Positions 45,231 through 52,899 of a stretch of DNA of 64,000 nucleotides are shown here, piece after piece. The stretch covers positions 248,001-312,000 of the forward strand of contig CAJUBA010000001.1 in NCBI GenBank assembly GCA_910584635.1. Reading direction: 5' to 3'. A model generated the notes under the pieces. It did no database searches, was not told where the DNA came from, and saw nothing but the letters and a program-made list of their open reading frames with translations. The first letter of the stretch is position 1; each line of letters starts with the position of its first letter. The position numbers were made by a program, and so were the translations under genes. This DNA comes from an uncultured Christensenella sp. (GTDB lineage Bacteria > Bacillota > Clostridia > Christensenellales > UBA3700).

Positions 45231-45267
45231 TGTAGTTAAATATATTAAGATGGAGTGTGTGAAAGTC

Positions 45268-45948
45268 TTATTTAAGTTTTCCGCCGAAGAAATCGCAAAC
45301 TTTGTCAAACCAATTTGTGCTTTGCTCGTATTGATATTCGGGGATAATTTCTATCGGTTGCATCATTTCGCTGCCATCCGAAGTTGCCGCGCTGAAAACA
45401 GTCTCGCTATCAACCGGTTGTATTATATCGCTTTCAGCCGACGCTTCGTTTCCCGATATAAACTGATTCGCTATTAAAAGTCCGCATATAAGAAGCGCAA
45501 CTACCATAATAGTAACCACTATCTTAATCATATCGGAATTGACGTTTTTCTTTTTCATCTTACCGCTTCTCTGATCGCTTATTCTTCTTACCTGAGCATT
45601 ACGATCATAAGTTTCGCCCATGTACGCATCGTACTTGTACTGTTCTTGCGGACTTACAAAACCGCCGTTTCTGCTGTAATTCTCCTGTTGTGGCATTTGA
45701 CCGCTAGCCAAATATCTATCAACTTGATCTTGATAATAACTTGATACAAACCTAGGAGCGACATTCTGTTGATAACCGTAAGACTGTTGCGCATACTGCG
45801 AATTGAATCCGTAATTGCGATCGGGCATTTCAAAACCCTGTTGCGAATTCATATTGGCTTGTCTATAACATATTTCTCTATCAGGCAACTGCTGTTCGTA
45901 ATTAGCGTATTCGTCCTGTCTTCTTCTGTCTTTTACCATAAATGCCAT
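45268..45948 (-). CDS. bitopic membrane protein in the FtsL position, Q/Y-rich
   Basis: A 226-residue protein between rsmH and the PBP gene, the place of ftsL. Residues 1-130 are cytoplasmic and low complexity, rich in Gln, Tyr, Asn and Arg (for example YAQQSYGYQQNV). A basic patch (GKMKKKN) precedes one membrane helix at about 140-163. The outer part of about 60 residues is acidic, with no obvious leucine zipper, whereas normal FtsL is about 100 residues with a coiled coil outside. It could be a highly diverged FtsL with an added tail, or an unrelated divisome factor. The start has GGGGG about 11 bases upstream. Confidence 0.6.
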   Translation of the reverse strand: MAFMVKDRRRQDEYANYEQQLPDREICYRQANMNSQQGFEMPDRNYGFNSQYAQQSYGYQQNVAPRFVSSYYQDQVDRYLASGQMPQQENYSRNGGFVSPQEQYKYDAYMGETYDRNAQVRRISDQRSGKMKKKNVNSDMIKIVVTIMVVALLICGLLIANQFISGNEASAESDIIQPVDSETVFSAATSDGSEMMQPIEIIPEYQYEQSTNWFDKVCDFFGGKLK

Positions 45949-45992
45949 CGTAGTTTACACCCCCGTTTGTATTTTTACCTTTATTTAATTTT

Positions 45993-46925
45993 TTACACCC
46001 TTTTCGCAATTCTCAATTTTGCGCTTGTCGATCTCGAATTTTCTTGCAACTCGTTCTCGCTTGCCGTCATCGGCTTCTTAGTTATTATTTCCACTTCTCT
46101 GCGTTTGTCGCAGGTACATATCGGTTGGTGCGGAGGACAGATACAATCTTTATTGAGTTCCACAAACACCCTTTTTACTATTCTGTCCTCCAATGAGTGG
46201 AAAGTTATCACGCAGATACGTCCACTTATTTTCAACCTAAGACTCAACCGATTTATTACTTTATCCAAATCTTTGAGTTCTTCGTTTACTTCAATCCTTA
46301 TAGCCTGAAAAGTTCTTTTACAAGGATTTCCAAATTTCCATCTCAATTTTGCCGGGTAGGAATTCTCCACTATTTCGGCAAGTTGAGCCGTCGTACGTAT
46401 TTTTTCTTTTCTTCTCGCTTCGACGATATTTCTTGCGATTTTTCTAGAAAGTTTATCTTCTCCGTACTTCCATATTATGTCCGCCAACTTTTCTTCTTCG
46501 TATTCGTTGACTACGTTGTACGCGCTGAGATACTGCCCTCTATCCATCCTCATATCCAGCGGAGCGTCGGCGTTGTAAGAAAATCCTCTTTCTCCGTTAT
46601 CCAACTGATATGACGATACTCCCAAATCTATCAGTACTCCGTCTAGTTTATCCACTTCCAATTCGTCCAACCTTTCGATTACGTTTTTGAAATCGTCGTG
46701 GATATATGTAATTTTATCTTCGTACTCTTTCAGTCTTTGTTTTGCGCTCGCTAACGCTTCTTCGTCTTTGTCGACCGCTATCAGTCTTCCCTGTCTAAGT
46801 CTTTTGACTATTTCCAGACTGTGTCCGCCTCCGCCCAAAGTACAATCGAGATAAATTCCGTCAGGTTTAATATCAAGTCCCTGTATACATTCGTCCAGCA
46901 TTACCGACTTATGATTGAATTCCAT
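45993..46925 (-). CDS. rsmH: 16S rRNA (cytosine-1402-N4)-methyltransferase
   Basis: A 310-residue SAM-dependent methyltransferase. The N-terminal HKSVMLDECIQGL, the SAM motif YLDCTLGGGGHSLEI, LDGVLIDLGVSSYQLD and the C-terminal TFHSLEDRIVK segment are diagnostic. It modifies C1402 in the ribosomal P site. It lies 9 bases after mraZ, as is conserved in most bacteria. Confidence 0.97.
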   Translation of the reverse strand: MEFNHKSVMLDECIQGLDIKPDGIYLDCTLGGGGHSLEIVKRLRQGRLIAVDKDEEALASAKQRLKEYEDKITYIHDDFKNVIERLDELEVDKLDGVLIDLGVSSYQLDNGERGFSYNADAPLDMRMDRGQYLSAYNVVNEYEEEKLADIIWKYGEDKLSRKIARNIVEARRKEKIRTTAQLAEIVENSYPAKLRWKFGNPCKRTFQAIRIEVNEELKDLDKVINRLSLRLKISGRICVITFHSLEDRIVKRVFVELNKDCICPPHQPICTCDKRREVEIITKKPMTASENELQENSRSTSAKLRIAKRV

Positions 46926-46934
46926 CTTTTCGCC

Positions 46935-47393
46935 TTAGAACTTGAATGTCCCGAATATTTCATCGCCGTTTTCATCTTCATCGTCTTCAAGCAATTCTTG
47001 CTGAGCCTCGTATTCGTCGTAGACTTCTTTTGCCCAAAGTTCTATCGTATTGCCCATACCGATGAAAACTACTTCTTTGACGATTTGCAATTTCTCTCTC
47101 CAATTCTGAGGAATCGTAAATCTGCCTTGCTTATCCTCTTCCAGTTCTCTGATGTGGCTGTATATTCCTCTGACCCTTGCCGATGTCCTACATTCTTCCG
47201 GCGGAACCATTCCGCTGTAACCTGCCAACAACGAGTTTAGCATATCGGATCCGAATATTCTGAGGTAGCAACCTTTCTTGTTTTTGAAACCGTAAATTTT
47301 GGTGTCGCCCAAAGCCGTTCTGTAAGACGACGGAATTCTTATTCTTCCGCGTTCATCTGCCTGTATAGTACTTGTACCAAAAATCGGCTTCAT
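46935..47393 (-). CDS. mraZ: transcriptional regulator MraZ
   Basis: A 152-residue protein with two SpoVT/AbrB-like domains. The start FGTSTIQADERGRIRIPSSYR and the second repeat EDKQGRFTIPQNWREK show the DNA-binding loops. In other bacteria it forms a ring and represses its own dcw operon by binding short direct repeats upstream. It heads the cluster here, with AAGGAGAGGAG before the ATG and a perfect promoter. Confidence 0.96.
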   Translation of the reverse strand: MKPIFGTSTIQADERGRIRIPSSYRTALGDTKIYGFKNKKGCYLRIFGSDMLNSLLAGYSGMVPPEECRTSARVRGIYSHIRELEEDKQGRFTIPQNWREKLQIVKEVVFIGMGNTIELWAKEVYDEYEAQQELLEDDEDENGDEIFGTFKF

Positions 47394-47421
47394 GCTCCTC
47401 TCCTTTGCGTTTCGTAGTTTT

Positions 47422-47450
47422 ATTATACACTTAATATAAATCTATGTCAA
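47422..47450 (-). promoter_or_regulatory. consensus promoter of mraZ-rsmH
   Basis: TTGACA (47450-47445), 17-base spacer, TATAAT (47427-47422): an exact sigma-A match, about 29 bases before the mraZ start. Confidence 0.93.
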
Positions 47451-47457
47451 GAAAAAT

Positions 47458-47628
47458 TTCCATTTTTTTCCCAAACATTTCAAAAAATTTTTAGATATAT
47501 GAATTACTATATATTATATACTATGTATATAATAAAAAGTATTATATCTAAATATTATATAACTTATGAAAGAATTAAACTAAAAAAATTTTTCAAAAAT
47601 CGACTTTTTGGGAAAATTATGGAAAAAA
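47458..47628. repeat. inverted pair of TTTGGGA(N)TGGAAA boxes, possible MraZ operators
   Basis: Upstream of the mraZ -35 box the minus strand reads TTTGGGAAAAAAATGGAAA (47476-47458). About 130 bases further the plus strand reads TTTGGGAAAATTATGGAAAA (47607-47626). In both, TGGG and TGG start 11 bases apart. Both are preceded by a CTAAAAA..TTTTTT stretch, so the inverted similarity extends to about 40 bases each side. MraZ sites elsewhere are direct repeats of TGGG-like boxes spaced about 10 bases. Confidence 0.45.
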
Positions 47629-48117
47629 TACGCAATCAAATAGATTTTTCAATAAATCCCTTTAATGTTACTGTAAAAAATAAGAACGTCAACCACCCTT
47701 TTTGTATTTTAATTGCTTAGAAAAACTAGTATTTCACTGCAAAAACACATATTTTTAAGTTATATCTATCATTTTTATTACACAGAAGCGATAACTTTCC
47801 CCCGTTTTAGGGCAAGTTTTCCATTTGATACATTTTATTGGGTATTCGTACCCAACCTTTCAAGCGCAGAGATAATTTATATAAAAATAATATTTAACTA
47901 AAATAAATAATACGTATACAGTCAGACTAAAATAGAAGTAAAACGTAGATATTATGTTTAGTCTGATAAGTAATGAAATTTACTGATAGATTAGCATTTA
48001 CATTTGTTTAATATGATTGTTTCCGTATAAGTGGTAGCAAACACTTGTCTGTTCTAATAAATCTTAGTAACATAATTTATAAATATCTTAAATATAGAAA
48101 AAATATAATTTACTTTA
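47477..48117. other. long AT-rich intergenic region without a supported gene
   Basis: About 640 bases of very AT-rich DNA between the mraZ control region and the 3' end of the metallophosphoesterase gene. Short open frames here have AT-driven composition and no ribosome sites. It holds the distant TTTGGGA box and an inverted repeat TCAGACTAAA (47922-47931) / TTTAGTCTGA (47957-47966) with a 25-base loop. I see no RNA gene signature. Confidence 0.6.
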
Positions 48118-48807
48118 TTATTTACAAATACATACAAGTTTGTTGTTTACCCTATCGCAAGACGTGAGATAATACGATATTCCGTTTTTATTCAAATACT
48201 CTACTGCTCTGCAATCTTTACCGTGCAAATGTCCGTAAACAACGGAATCCACTCTATACTCTTCAAAAATTGTCGTAAAGTCATTATCCGAAAAAGTGGC
48301 GTCAAACGGCGGAAAATGACACATCGCCAATATTTTCTCATTATTACATCTCAATTCCGCAGCCTTTTTCAAAGACATTCTCAATCTTAGTTTTTCTCTT
48401 TCAAGTATTTTTTTATCGTCAGCGCTTTGCGAAATTATATTCCAAAGCCTACTCCCTGCTATAACAACTTCTCCAAGTTTTATCGCGTCGTTCTGAATAA
48501 CGTAAAAATCTTCGGGAAGCGCTTTTCTAATCTTAGAAAGAGAACTCCACCAATAATCGTGATTTCCTTTGATAAATACTTTTCTGCCCGGTAATTTTGC
48601 TATTTCGGCAATATCTATAAGCGCGTTTTCCAACGTCATTGCCCACGATATATCGCCCGCAATCAACACTATGTCTTCATCTCCGACTTTCGCTCGCCAA
48701 TCATCGCAAATTTTTTCCCAATAATTATCCCAACAAGCCCCGAAAATATCCATCGGCTTGTCGCTTGAAAAAGATAAATGAAGATCGCTGATTGCATATA
48801 CGCTCAT
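48118..48807 (-). CDS. calcineurin-like metallophosphoesterase
   Basis: A 229-residue cytoplasmic phosphoesterase. The metal motifs are complete: D-x-H in AISDLHLSF, GD in LIAGDISWAM, GNHDYWW, and the later CHFPPFD and YGHLHGKD. The substrate is unknown. The ATG at 48807 is chosen because the conserved MSVYAISDLHLS begins there; an upstream GTG would translate the -10 box. There is no ribosome site, and the TATAAT lies 6 bases before the ATG, so the mRNA is predicted to be leaderless. It is monocistronic. Confidence 0.93.
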   Translation of the reverse strand: MSVYAISDLHLSFSSDKPMDIFGACWDNYWEKICDDWRAKVGDEDIVLIAGDISWAMTLENALIDIAEIAKLPGRKVFIKGNHDYWWSSLSKIRKALPEDFYVIQNDAIKLGEVVIAGSRLWNIISQSADDKKILEREKLRLRMSLKKAAELRCNNEKILAMCHFPPFDATFSDNDFTTIFEEYRVDSVVYGHLHGKDCRAVEYLNKNGISYYLTSCDRVNNKLVCICK

Positions 48808-48813
48808 ATAATA

Positions 48814-48842
48814 ATTATACCAGATTTCAGCGATAATCACAA
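48814..48842 (-). promoter_or_regulatory. leaderless-type promoter of the metallophosphoesterase gene
   Basis: TTGTGA (48842-48837), 17-base spacer, TATAAT (48819-48814), 6 bases, ATG at 48807. The -35 match is partial (4 of 6). Confidence 0.65.
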
Positions 48843-48933
48843 CCTTTGAATTATTGTTTTTTAATTACGCGCAAAAAATATAATAATATAAAGGTAGTAT
48901 TCTCTACTACCCTTATAAAATTGATAAATTATT

Positions 48934-49614
48934 TCAGTTGCTATTGAGATTACATCTGCATCTTGGCTCGACGCCGCATTCCTGCGGATAAAGCGGCAAG
49001 TCAAATACGCCGTCGCAAACCTGCTCATTGTATTCCTGACACGGTGGGATATAGCAATATCCGTAAGACGGCACCAACAGATGAACTTGCATTATTACTT
49101 TGAGAATCGTAGTCAGGCAAGCCGTCAGCGTAAACGTATTATCGGATACGTATGTACCCCTCACGCTATAAAGCGAAGCGGACGCAACAATAGAGTACGG
49201 CATAACCGAAGGAGCCGAAGTATGAAGCACAACGTCTCTCGTTACGGAAACGGTAGCGCTGCCCGAACCTCTAACGCCTGCCGCGTCAACAAAATTAACC
49301 TGTATCGGCACAGTAATTGTACACTGAACTCTTGAAGAACACTGATCGTCCCCCATCGGAGTAACCGTCAAGTCGCTTATTGTCGCCTGAGCGGACGTCG
49401 AAGTCGCGCTTACAAACGTATACGGCGGAGTAAGTCCCGTAGCGGGAACCACGTCGGTCATCGTAACACTGAGGTCGGTGAGCGTTTCCTGACGCATACA
49501 CATATCAAGTACTTTATCGCACTGAATACACGCTCTCTCGCAAATGCCATTCAAGCCGTTTCCCCTTATCGGACCGGGAACCTTATCGGACTTGCAGTTG
49601 TTGGAAAATGACAT
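48934..49614 (-). CDS. cysteine-rich protein, possible spore surface component
   Basis: A 226-residue protein without a signal peptide. The N-terminus RGNGLNGICERACIQCDKV resembles a group of clostridial Cys-rich proteins of unknown function that often accompany spore coat genes. The central 100 residues are Thr/Ser/Val-rich and beta-prone (VSVTRDVVLHTS). The last third has paired cysteines (YGYCYIPPCQEY, CGVEPRCRCNLN) suited to cross-linking or metal binding. The ribosome site AGGAGG is strong. A CATACAAA box 43 bases upstream suggests mother-cell sigma-E control. The spore assignment is inference. Confidence 0.6.
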   Translation of the reverse strand: MSFSNNCKSDKVPGPIRGNGLNGICERACIQCDKVLDMCMRQETLTDLSVTMTDVVPATGLTPPYTFVSATSTSAQATISDLTVTPMGDDQCSSRVQCTITVPIQVNFVDAAGVRGSGSATVSVTRDVVLHTSAPSVMPYSIVASASLYSVRGTYVSDNTFTLTACLTTILKVIMQVHLLVPSYGYCYIPPCQEYNEQVCDGVFDLPLYPQECGVEPRCRCNLNSN

Positions 49615-49645
49615 ATTATATTCCTCCTATTTGATTGTCATAAAG

Positions 49646-49665
49646 GCATACGTTATTTTGTATGC
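49646..49665 (-). promoter_or_regulatory. sigma-E-like -10 box inside an inverted repeat
   Basis: The minus strand reads GCATACAAAATAACGTATGC, in which CATACAAA (49664-49657) matches the sigma-E -10 consensus and GCATAC/GTATGC form a 6-bp inverted repeat. A clear -35 at 13-15 bases was not found; the nearest candidate (GAATATA) is about 3 bases too close. Confidence 0.35.
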
Positions 49666-49893
49666 TCACAACTATATATTCAAATAATGAAATTTATGTT
49701 ACAACCTACCGCGCGCTTAAACTTATCGGAGTAGAACTCTGTAATTTTTATAAGATAAAAACTATAAAATACATGATAAAATAAGATTTTGACAAAAATC
49801 TAAAAATAGTATTTTAATAGATGATTGTCAAATATAGTGGGCATATTATTATAAAAGTTGATTTAATTAAGAACAATTTTAGAAAATAATTGT

Positions 49894-50487
49894 CTATTTG
49901 TAAGTATTTAGCAAATGTTCGATTTTAGCAAGAACTTCCTCTTTGCCGATTTTAGCGCTAGATGAAACCATCATAATATTATCAACACCCAAACACAATT
50001 CCCTTGCAATTACTTGCTTTTGTTTCATACTCGCCTGCCTTGAAAGTTTATCGCACTTAGTCGCAATAACGTTAAAAGGAATTTGATAATGATGTAGATA
50101 CGCGACCATTTGCTTATCCAAAGCGGTCGGCTCATGGCGTATATCAACTAATAGAAAAACGTTTATAAGACGTTTTCCCGATTGTAGATATTCGCCTATC
50201 AACTTATCCCAATCGTCCATTACTCCGCCGCTTACTTTTGCATATCCGTACCCGGGCAAATCCACTAACATAAACTCGCCTTTGTTTATTTCGAAATAAT
50301 TCAAAAGTTTAGTTTTTCCCGGCGTAGACGACGTCTTTGCCATCCCCTTTATATTTACCAAGTAGTTAATAAAAGAAGACTTGCCCACGTTGGACTTACC
50401 CGCTATCGCAATTTCAGGCATATTGTAATCTACACGCTGTTTAGAATTTGCAACGGAAGTAATAAATTTACACTGTTTAATCTCCAT
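49894..50487 (-). CDS. engB: ribosome biogenesis GTP-binding protein YsxC/EngB
   Basis: A 197-residue GTPase needed for assembly of the large ribosomal subunit. The G motifs are present: G1 GKSNVGKSSF near residue 31, G3 DLPGYGYAKV near 75, G4 TKCDKL near 140 and G5 VSSSAKIG. The ATG at 50487 (MEIKQCKFITSV) is preferred over a longer frame that runs back into the lon stop region. It follows lon by 20 bases, the usual lon-ysxC order in Firmicutes. Confidence 0.96.
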   Translation of the reverse strand: MEIKQCKFITSVANSKQRVDYNMPEIAIAGKSNVGKSSFINYLVNIKGMAKTSSTPGKTKLLNYFEINKGEFMLVDLPGYGYAKVSGGVMDDWDKLIGEYLQSGKRLINVFLLVDIRHEPTALDKQMVAYLHHYQIPFNVIATKCDKLSRQASMKQKQVIARELCLGVDNIMMVSSSAKIGKEEVLAKIEHLLNTYK

Positions 50488-50507
50488 AATCTTTCTCTTT
50501 AGTATAT

Positions 50508-52817
50508 TTATATATTTACACCGCAAGCGCATTCGAAAACAGTTGCAATATTGTCTACCAAAACGAAATTTATTTCGTCTAGCACGGTTTTCGGCAACTC
50601 CTGCATATCTTTCTTATTTTGTTCGGGTATTATTACCGTTTTTATCCCGCTTCTCTGCGCAGCAAGCGTCTTTTCTCGCAATCCGCCTATAGCCAGAACC
50701 TTACCCCTAAGAGTGATTTCTCCGGTCATAGCCAAACTTTCCTTTACGCTTTTACCTGTAAACGCCGATAAAATCGCTGTCGCAAGAGCAATTCCCGCGC
50801 TAGGGCCGTCTTTTGGAGTCGCTCCCGCCGGAACATGGATATGAATATCGTTTTTATTAAACAAATCTTCTCCAATATTCAAATCTTTCGCCTTACTTTT
50901 TATCAAAGATAACGCGATTTCCGCAGATTCTTTCATTACGTCGCCCAAACTGCCGGTAAGATGAATCTTTCCGCTGCCGTAAGGCAACAATTTTACTTCT
51001 ATCGGCATAGTTACGCCACCTACGCTAGTCCAAGCAAGTCCGTTGACAGCGCCGACTTCTCCGCTTACAATATCGCTATCTCCCTGAAACTTCTTTCCTC
51101 CTAGATACTCATCAAGATTTTCAACAGTTATTTGATATGATACGTTTTCTCCGCCGACTATCTTAGTCGCAATCTTTCTACAAGCGTTTGCGATTTGTCT
51201 TTCCAATTCTCTTACGCCCGATTCCCTCGTATATCCGTCAATAATCGCTTCGATAGCCACGTCGTTAAACTCAACATCGCAGTCTTCAATACCGTTCTGT
51301 CGTTTCTGCTTAGGCACTAAATAACGCTTTGCGATTTCCAACTTTTCACATACGGTATAACCGTCCATTTCAATGACTTCCATTCTATCAAGCAACGGTT
51401 TTTGTATTGTCGAAAGCGTATTTGCAGTCATAATAAACATTACCTGAGATAAATCAAAAGGCAATTCCAGATAATTATCCCTAAAATTAGCGTTTTGGTT
51501 CGGGTCCAATACTTCCAACATGGCGCTCGACGGATCCCCTCTCATATCTGACGTCATTTTATCTATTTCGTCAAGCAAAAACAACGGATTACTTGTCTTA
51601 GCCTTTGACATACATGAGATTATTCTACCAGGCATAGCGCCGATATAAGTCTTTCTATGTCCTCTGATTTCCGCCTCATCGCGTATTCCGCCCAAACTCA
51701 TGTGGATGTATTCTTTTCCCAATGCTTTTGCAATCGACTGCGCAATCGAAGTCTTTCCTACGCCGGGAGAACCAACCAGACAAATAATCGGCGCTTTATT
51801 GTTATCTCCCGCCAATTTTTTGACTGCAATAGCCTCAATTATCCTATTTTTAACCTTTTCTATACCAAAATGATCTTCGTCAAGAACTGCCCTTATATGC
51901 TCCAAATCAAAATTATCTTCGGTATATTCCCCCCACGGTAAAGACAGTGCAATATCCAAATAATTTCTCAAAATAGCGTATTCAGGCGAAGATACGTTCA
52001 TCTTCTCCATACGACTCAATTCTTTATTCAGTTTAGACTTTATTTCGTCATTCGCTTTAAGTTCGGTTATTTTTTTCTTAATTTCGTCAAACTCGCTTTC
52101 ATCTTCGCCAAGTTCTTTCTTAATAACTTTTATCTGCTCTCTCAATAGAAATTCTTTTTGATTTTCTTTGAGCGTTTCATCGAGTTTTCTATCAATATCC
52201 CTCATTACGTTACGCTTATACGTTTCCACTTTAAGCGTAGCCGAGAGTTTCTGCGCCTTCAACTCCCAATCGCTCTCGTTCAAATATTCTTGTCTGTCAA
52301 GATCTTTTATACTATCCGCAACTAAGTTCATTATCGCATAGACGCTATCCATTTTCTCATAAGCAAGCCAAACTGCCTGCCTGATAGGATAATTATATTT
52401 TTCCAGAGCCTTGATATCTTTATAAATAATGCCTTTATATAGACTTTCTTTGAATTCCGCGTCAAACAACTGTCCATTGCTTTCTTCAACATCCGCCCAT
52501 ATTATATCTTCGTCGTCCATTGCCGCGTCAAGCAGAGCCATACGCTCCACTCCCGACAAACGAACCAATGATTTATCTACTTTATCTTGGAAATCAACTA
52601 CGTTGCAAAGAACGCCGTATTTATGCGCGTCTTTTATGCTTTCAAATTTCTCTTTATCTTTGATAAATTTACCGACAAAAATCTGCGTTCCTTCCTTAAA
52701 CGCATATCTCAAAGCCCTTCTACTGTATCTGCTTACAATTTCCAACGTTTTGGTAGTATCGGGCAAAATTACCTCGTCTGTAAGCGCCACCATGGGTAAC
52801 GTTCTAGTATTTGACAT
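50508..52817 (-). CDS. lon: ATP-dependent protease Lon (LonA)
   Basis: A 769-residue protease that degrades misfolded and regulatory proteins. The N-terminal substrate domain (1-300) is followed by the AAA+ module with Walker A GSPGVGKTS near 353 and PLFLLDEIDKM, and the protease domain with the catalytic Ser in KDGPSAGIA near 671 and a later Lys. Length is typical for LonA. AAGGAG precedes the ATG. A 13-bp perfect inverted repeat lies 18 bases upstream of the start, between clpX and lon. Confidence 0.97.
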   Translation of the reverse strand: MSNTRTLPMVALTDEVILPDTTKTLEIVSRYSRRALRYAFKEGTQIFVGKFIKDKEKFESIKDAHKYGVLCNVVDFQDKVDKSLVRLSGVERMALLDAAMDDEDIIWADVEESNGQLFDAEFKESLYKGIIYKDIKALEKYNYPIRQAVWLAYEKMDSVYAIMNLVADSIKDLDRQEYLNESDWELKAQKLSATLKVETYKRNVMRDIDRKLDETLKENQKEFLLREQIKVIKKELGEDESEFDEIKKKITELKANDEIKSKLNKELSRMEKMNVSSPEYAILRNYLDIALSLPWGEYTEDNFDLEHIRAVLDEDHFGIEKVKNRIIEAIAVKKLAGDNNKAPIICLVGSPGVGKTSIAQSIAKALGKEYIHMSLGGIRDEAEIRGHRKTYIGAMPGRIISCMSKAKTSNPLFLLDEIDKMTSDMRGDPSSAMLEVLDPNQNANFRDNYLELPFDLSQVMFIMTANTLSTIQKPLLDRMEVIEMDGYTVCEKLEIAKRYLVPKQKRQNGIEDCDVEFNDVAIEAIIDGYTRESGVRELERQIANACRKIATKIVGGENVSYQITVENLDEYLGGKKFQGDSDIVSGEVGAVNGLAWTSVGGVTMPIEVKLLPYGSGKIHLTGSLGDVMKESAEIALSLIKSKAKDLNIGEDLFNKNDIHIHVPAGATPKDGPSAGIALATAILSAFTGKSVKESLAMTGEITLRGKVLAIGGLREKTLAAQRSGIKTVIIPEQNKKDMQELPKTVLDEINFVLVDNIATVFECACGVNI

Positions 52818-52834
52818 ATTTTCTCCTTAGTCAA

Positions 52835-52869
52835 AGAATACGAATAAATCAAATTATTATTCGTATTCT
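52835..52869. repeat. 13-bp perfect inverted repeat upstream of lon
   Basis: AGAATACGAATAA (52835-52847) and TTATTCGTATTCT (52857-52869), separated by 9 bases. The 9-base gap resembles CIRCE geometry, but the sequence is not CIRCE and not a CtsR site. There is no T run on either strand. It may be an operator for lon or a stem at the end of clpX mRNA. Confidence 0.6.
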
Positions 52870-52899
52870 AAAAAATTTGGAACAATTGTAAGAATTTTC

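Noticed and set aside
47499..47720. A 73-codon AT-rich open frame upstream of mraZ
   Set aside because: Composition (Ile, Lys, Asn, Tyr, Phe) follows the local AT bias; no ribosome site and no family resemblance.
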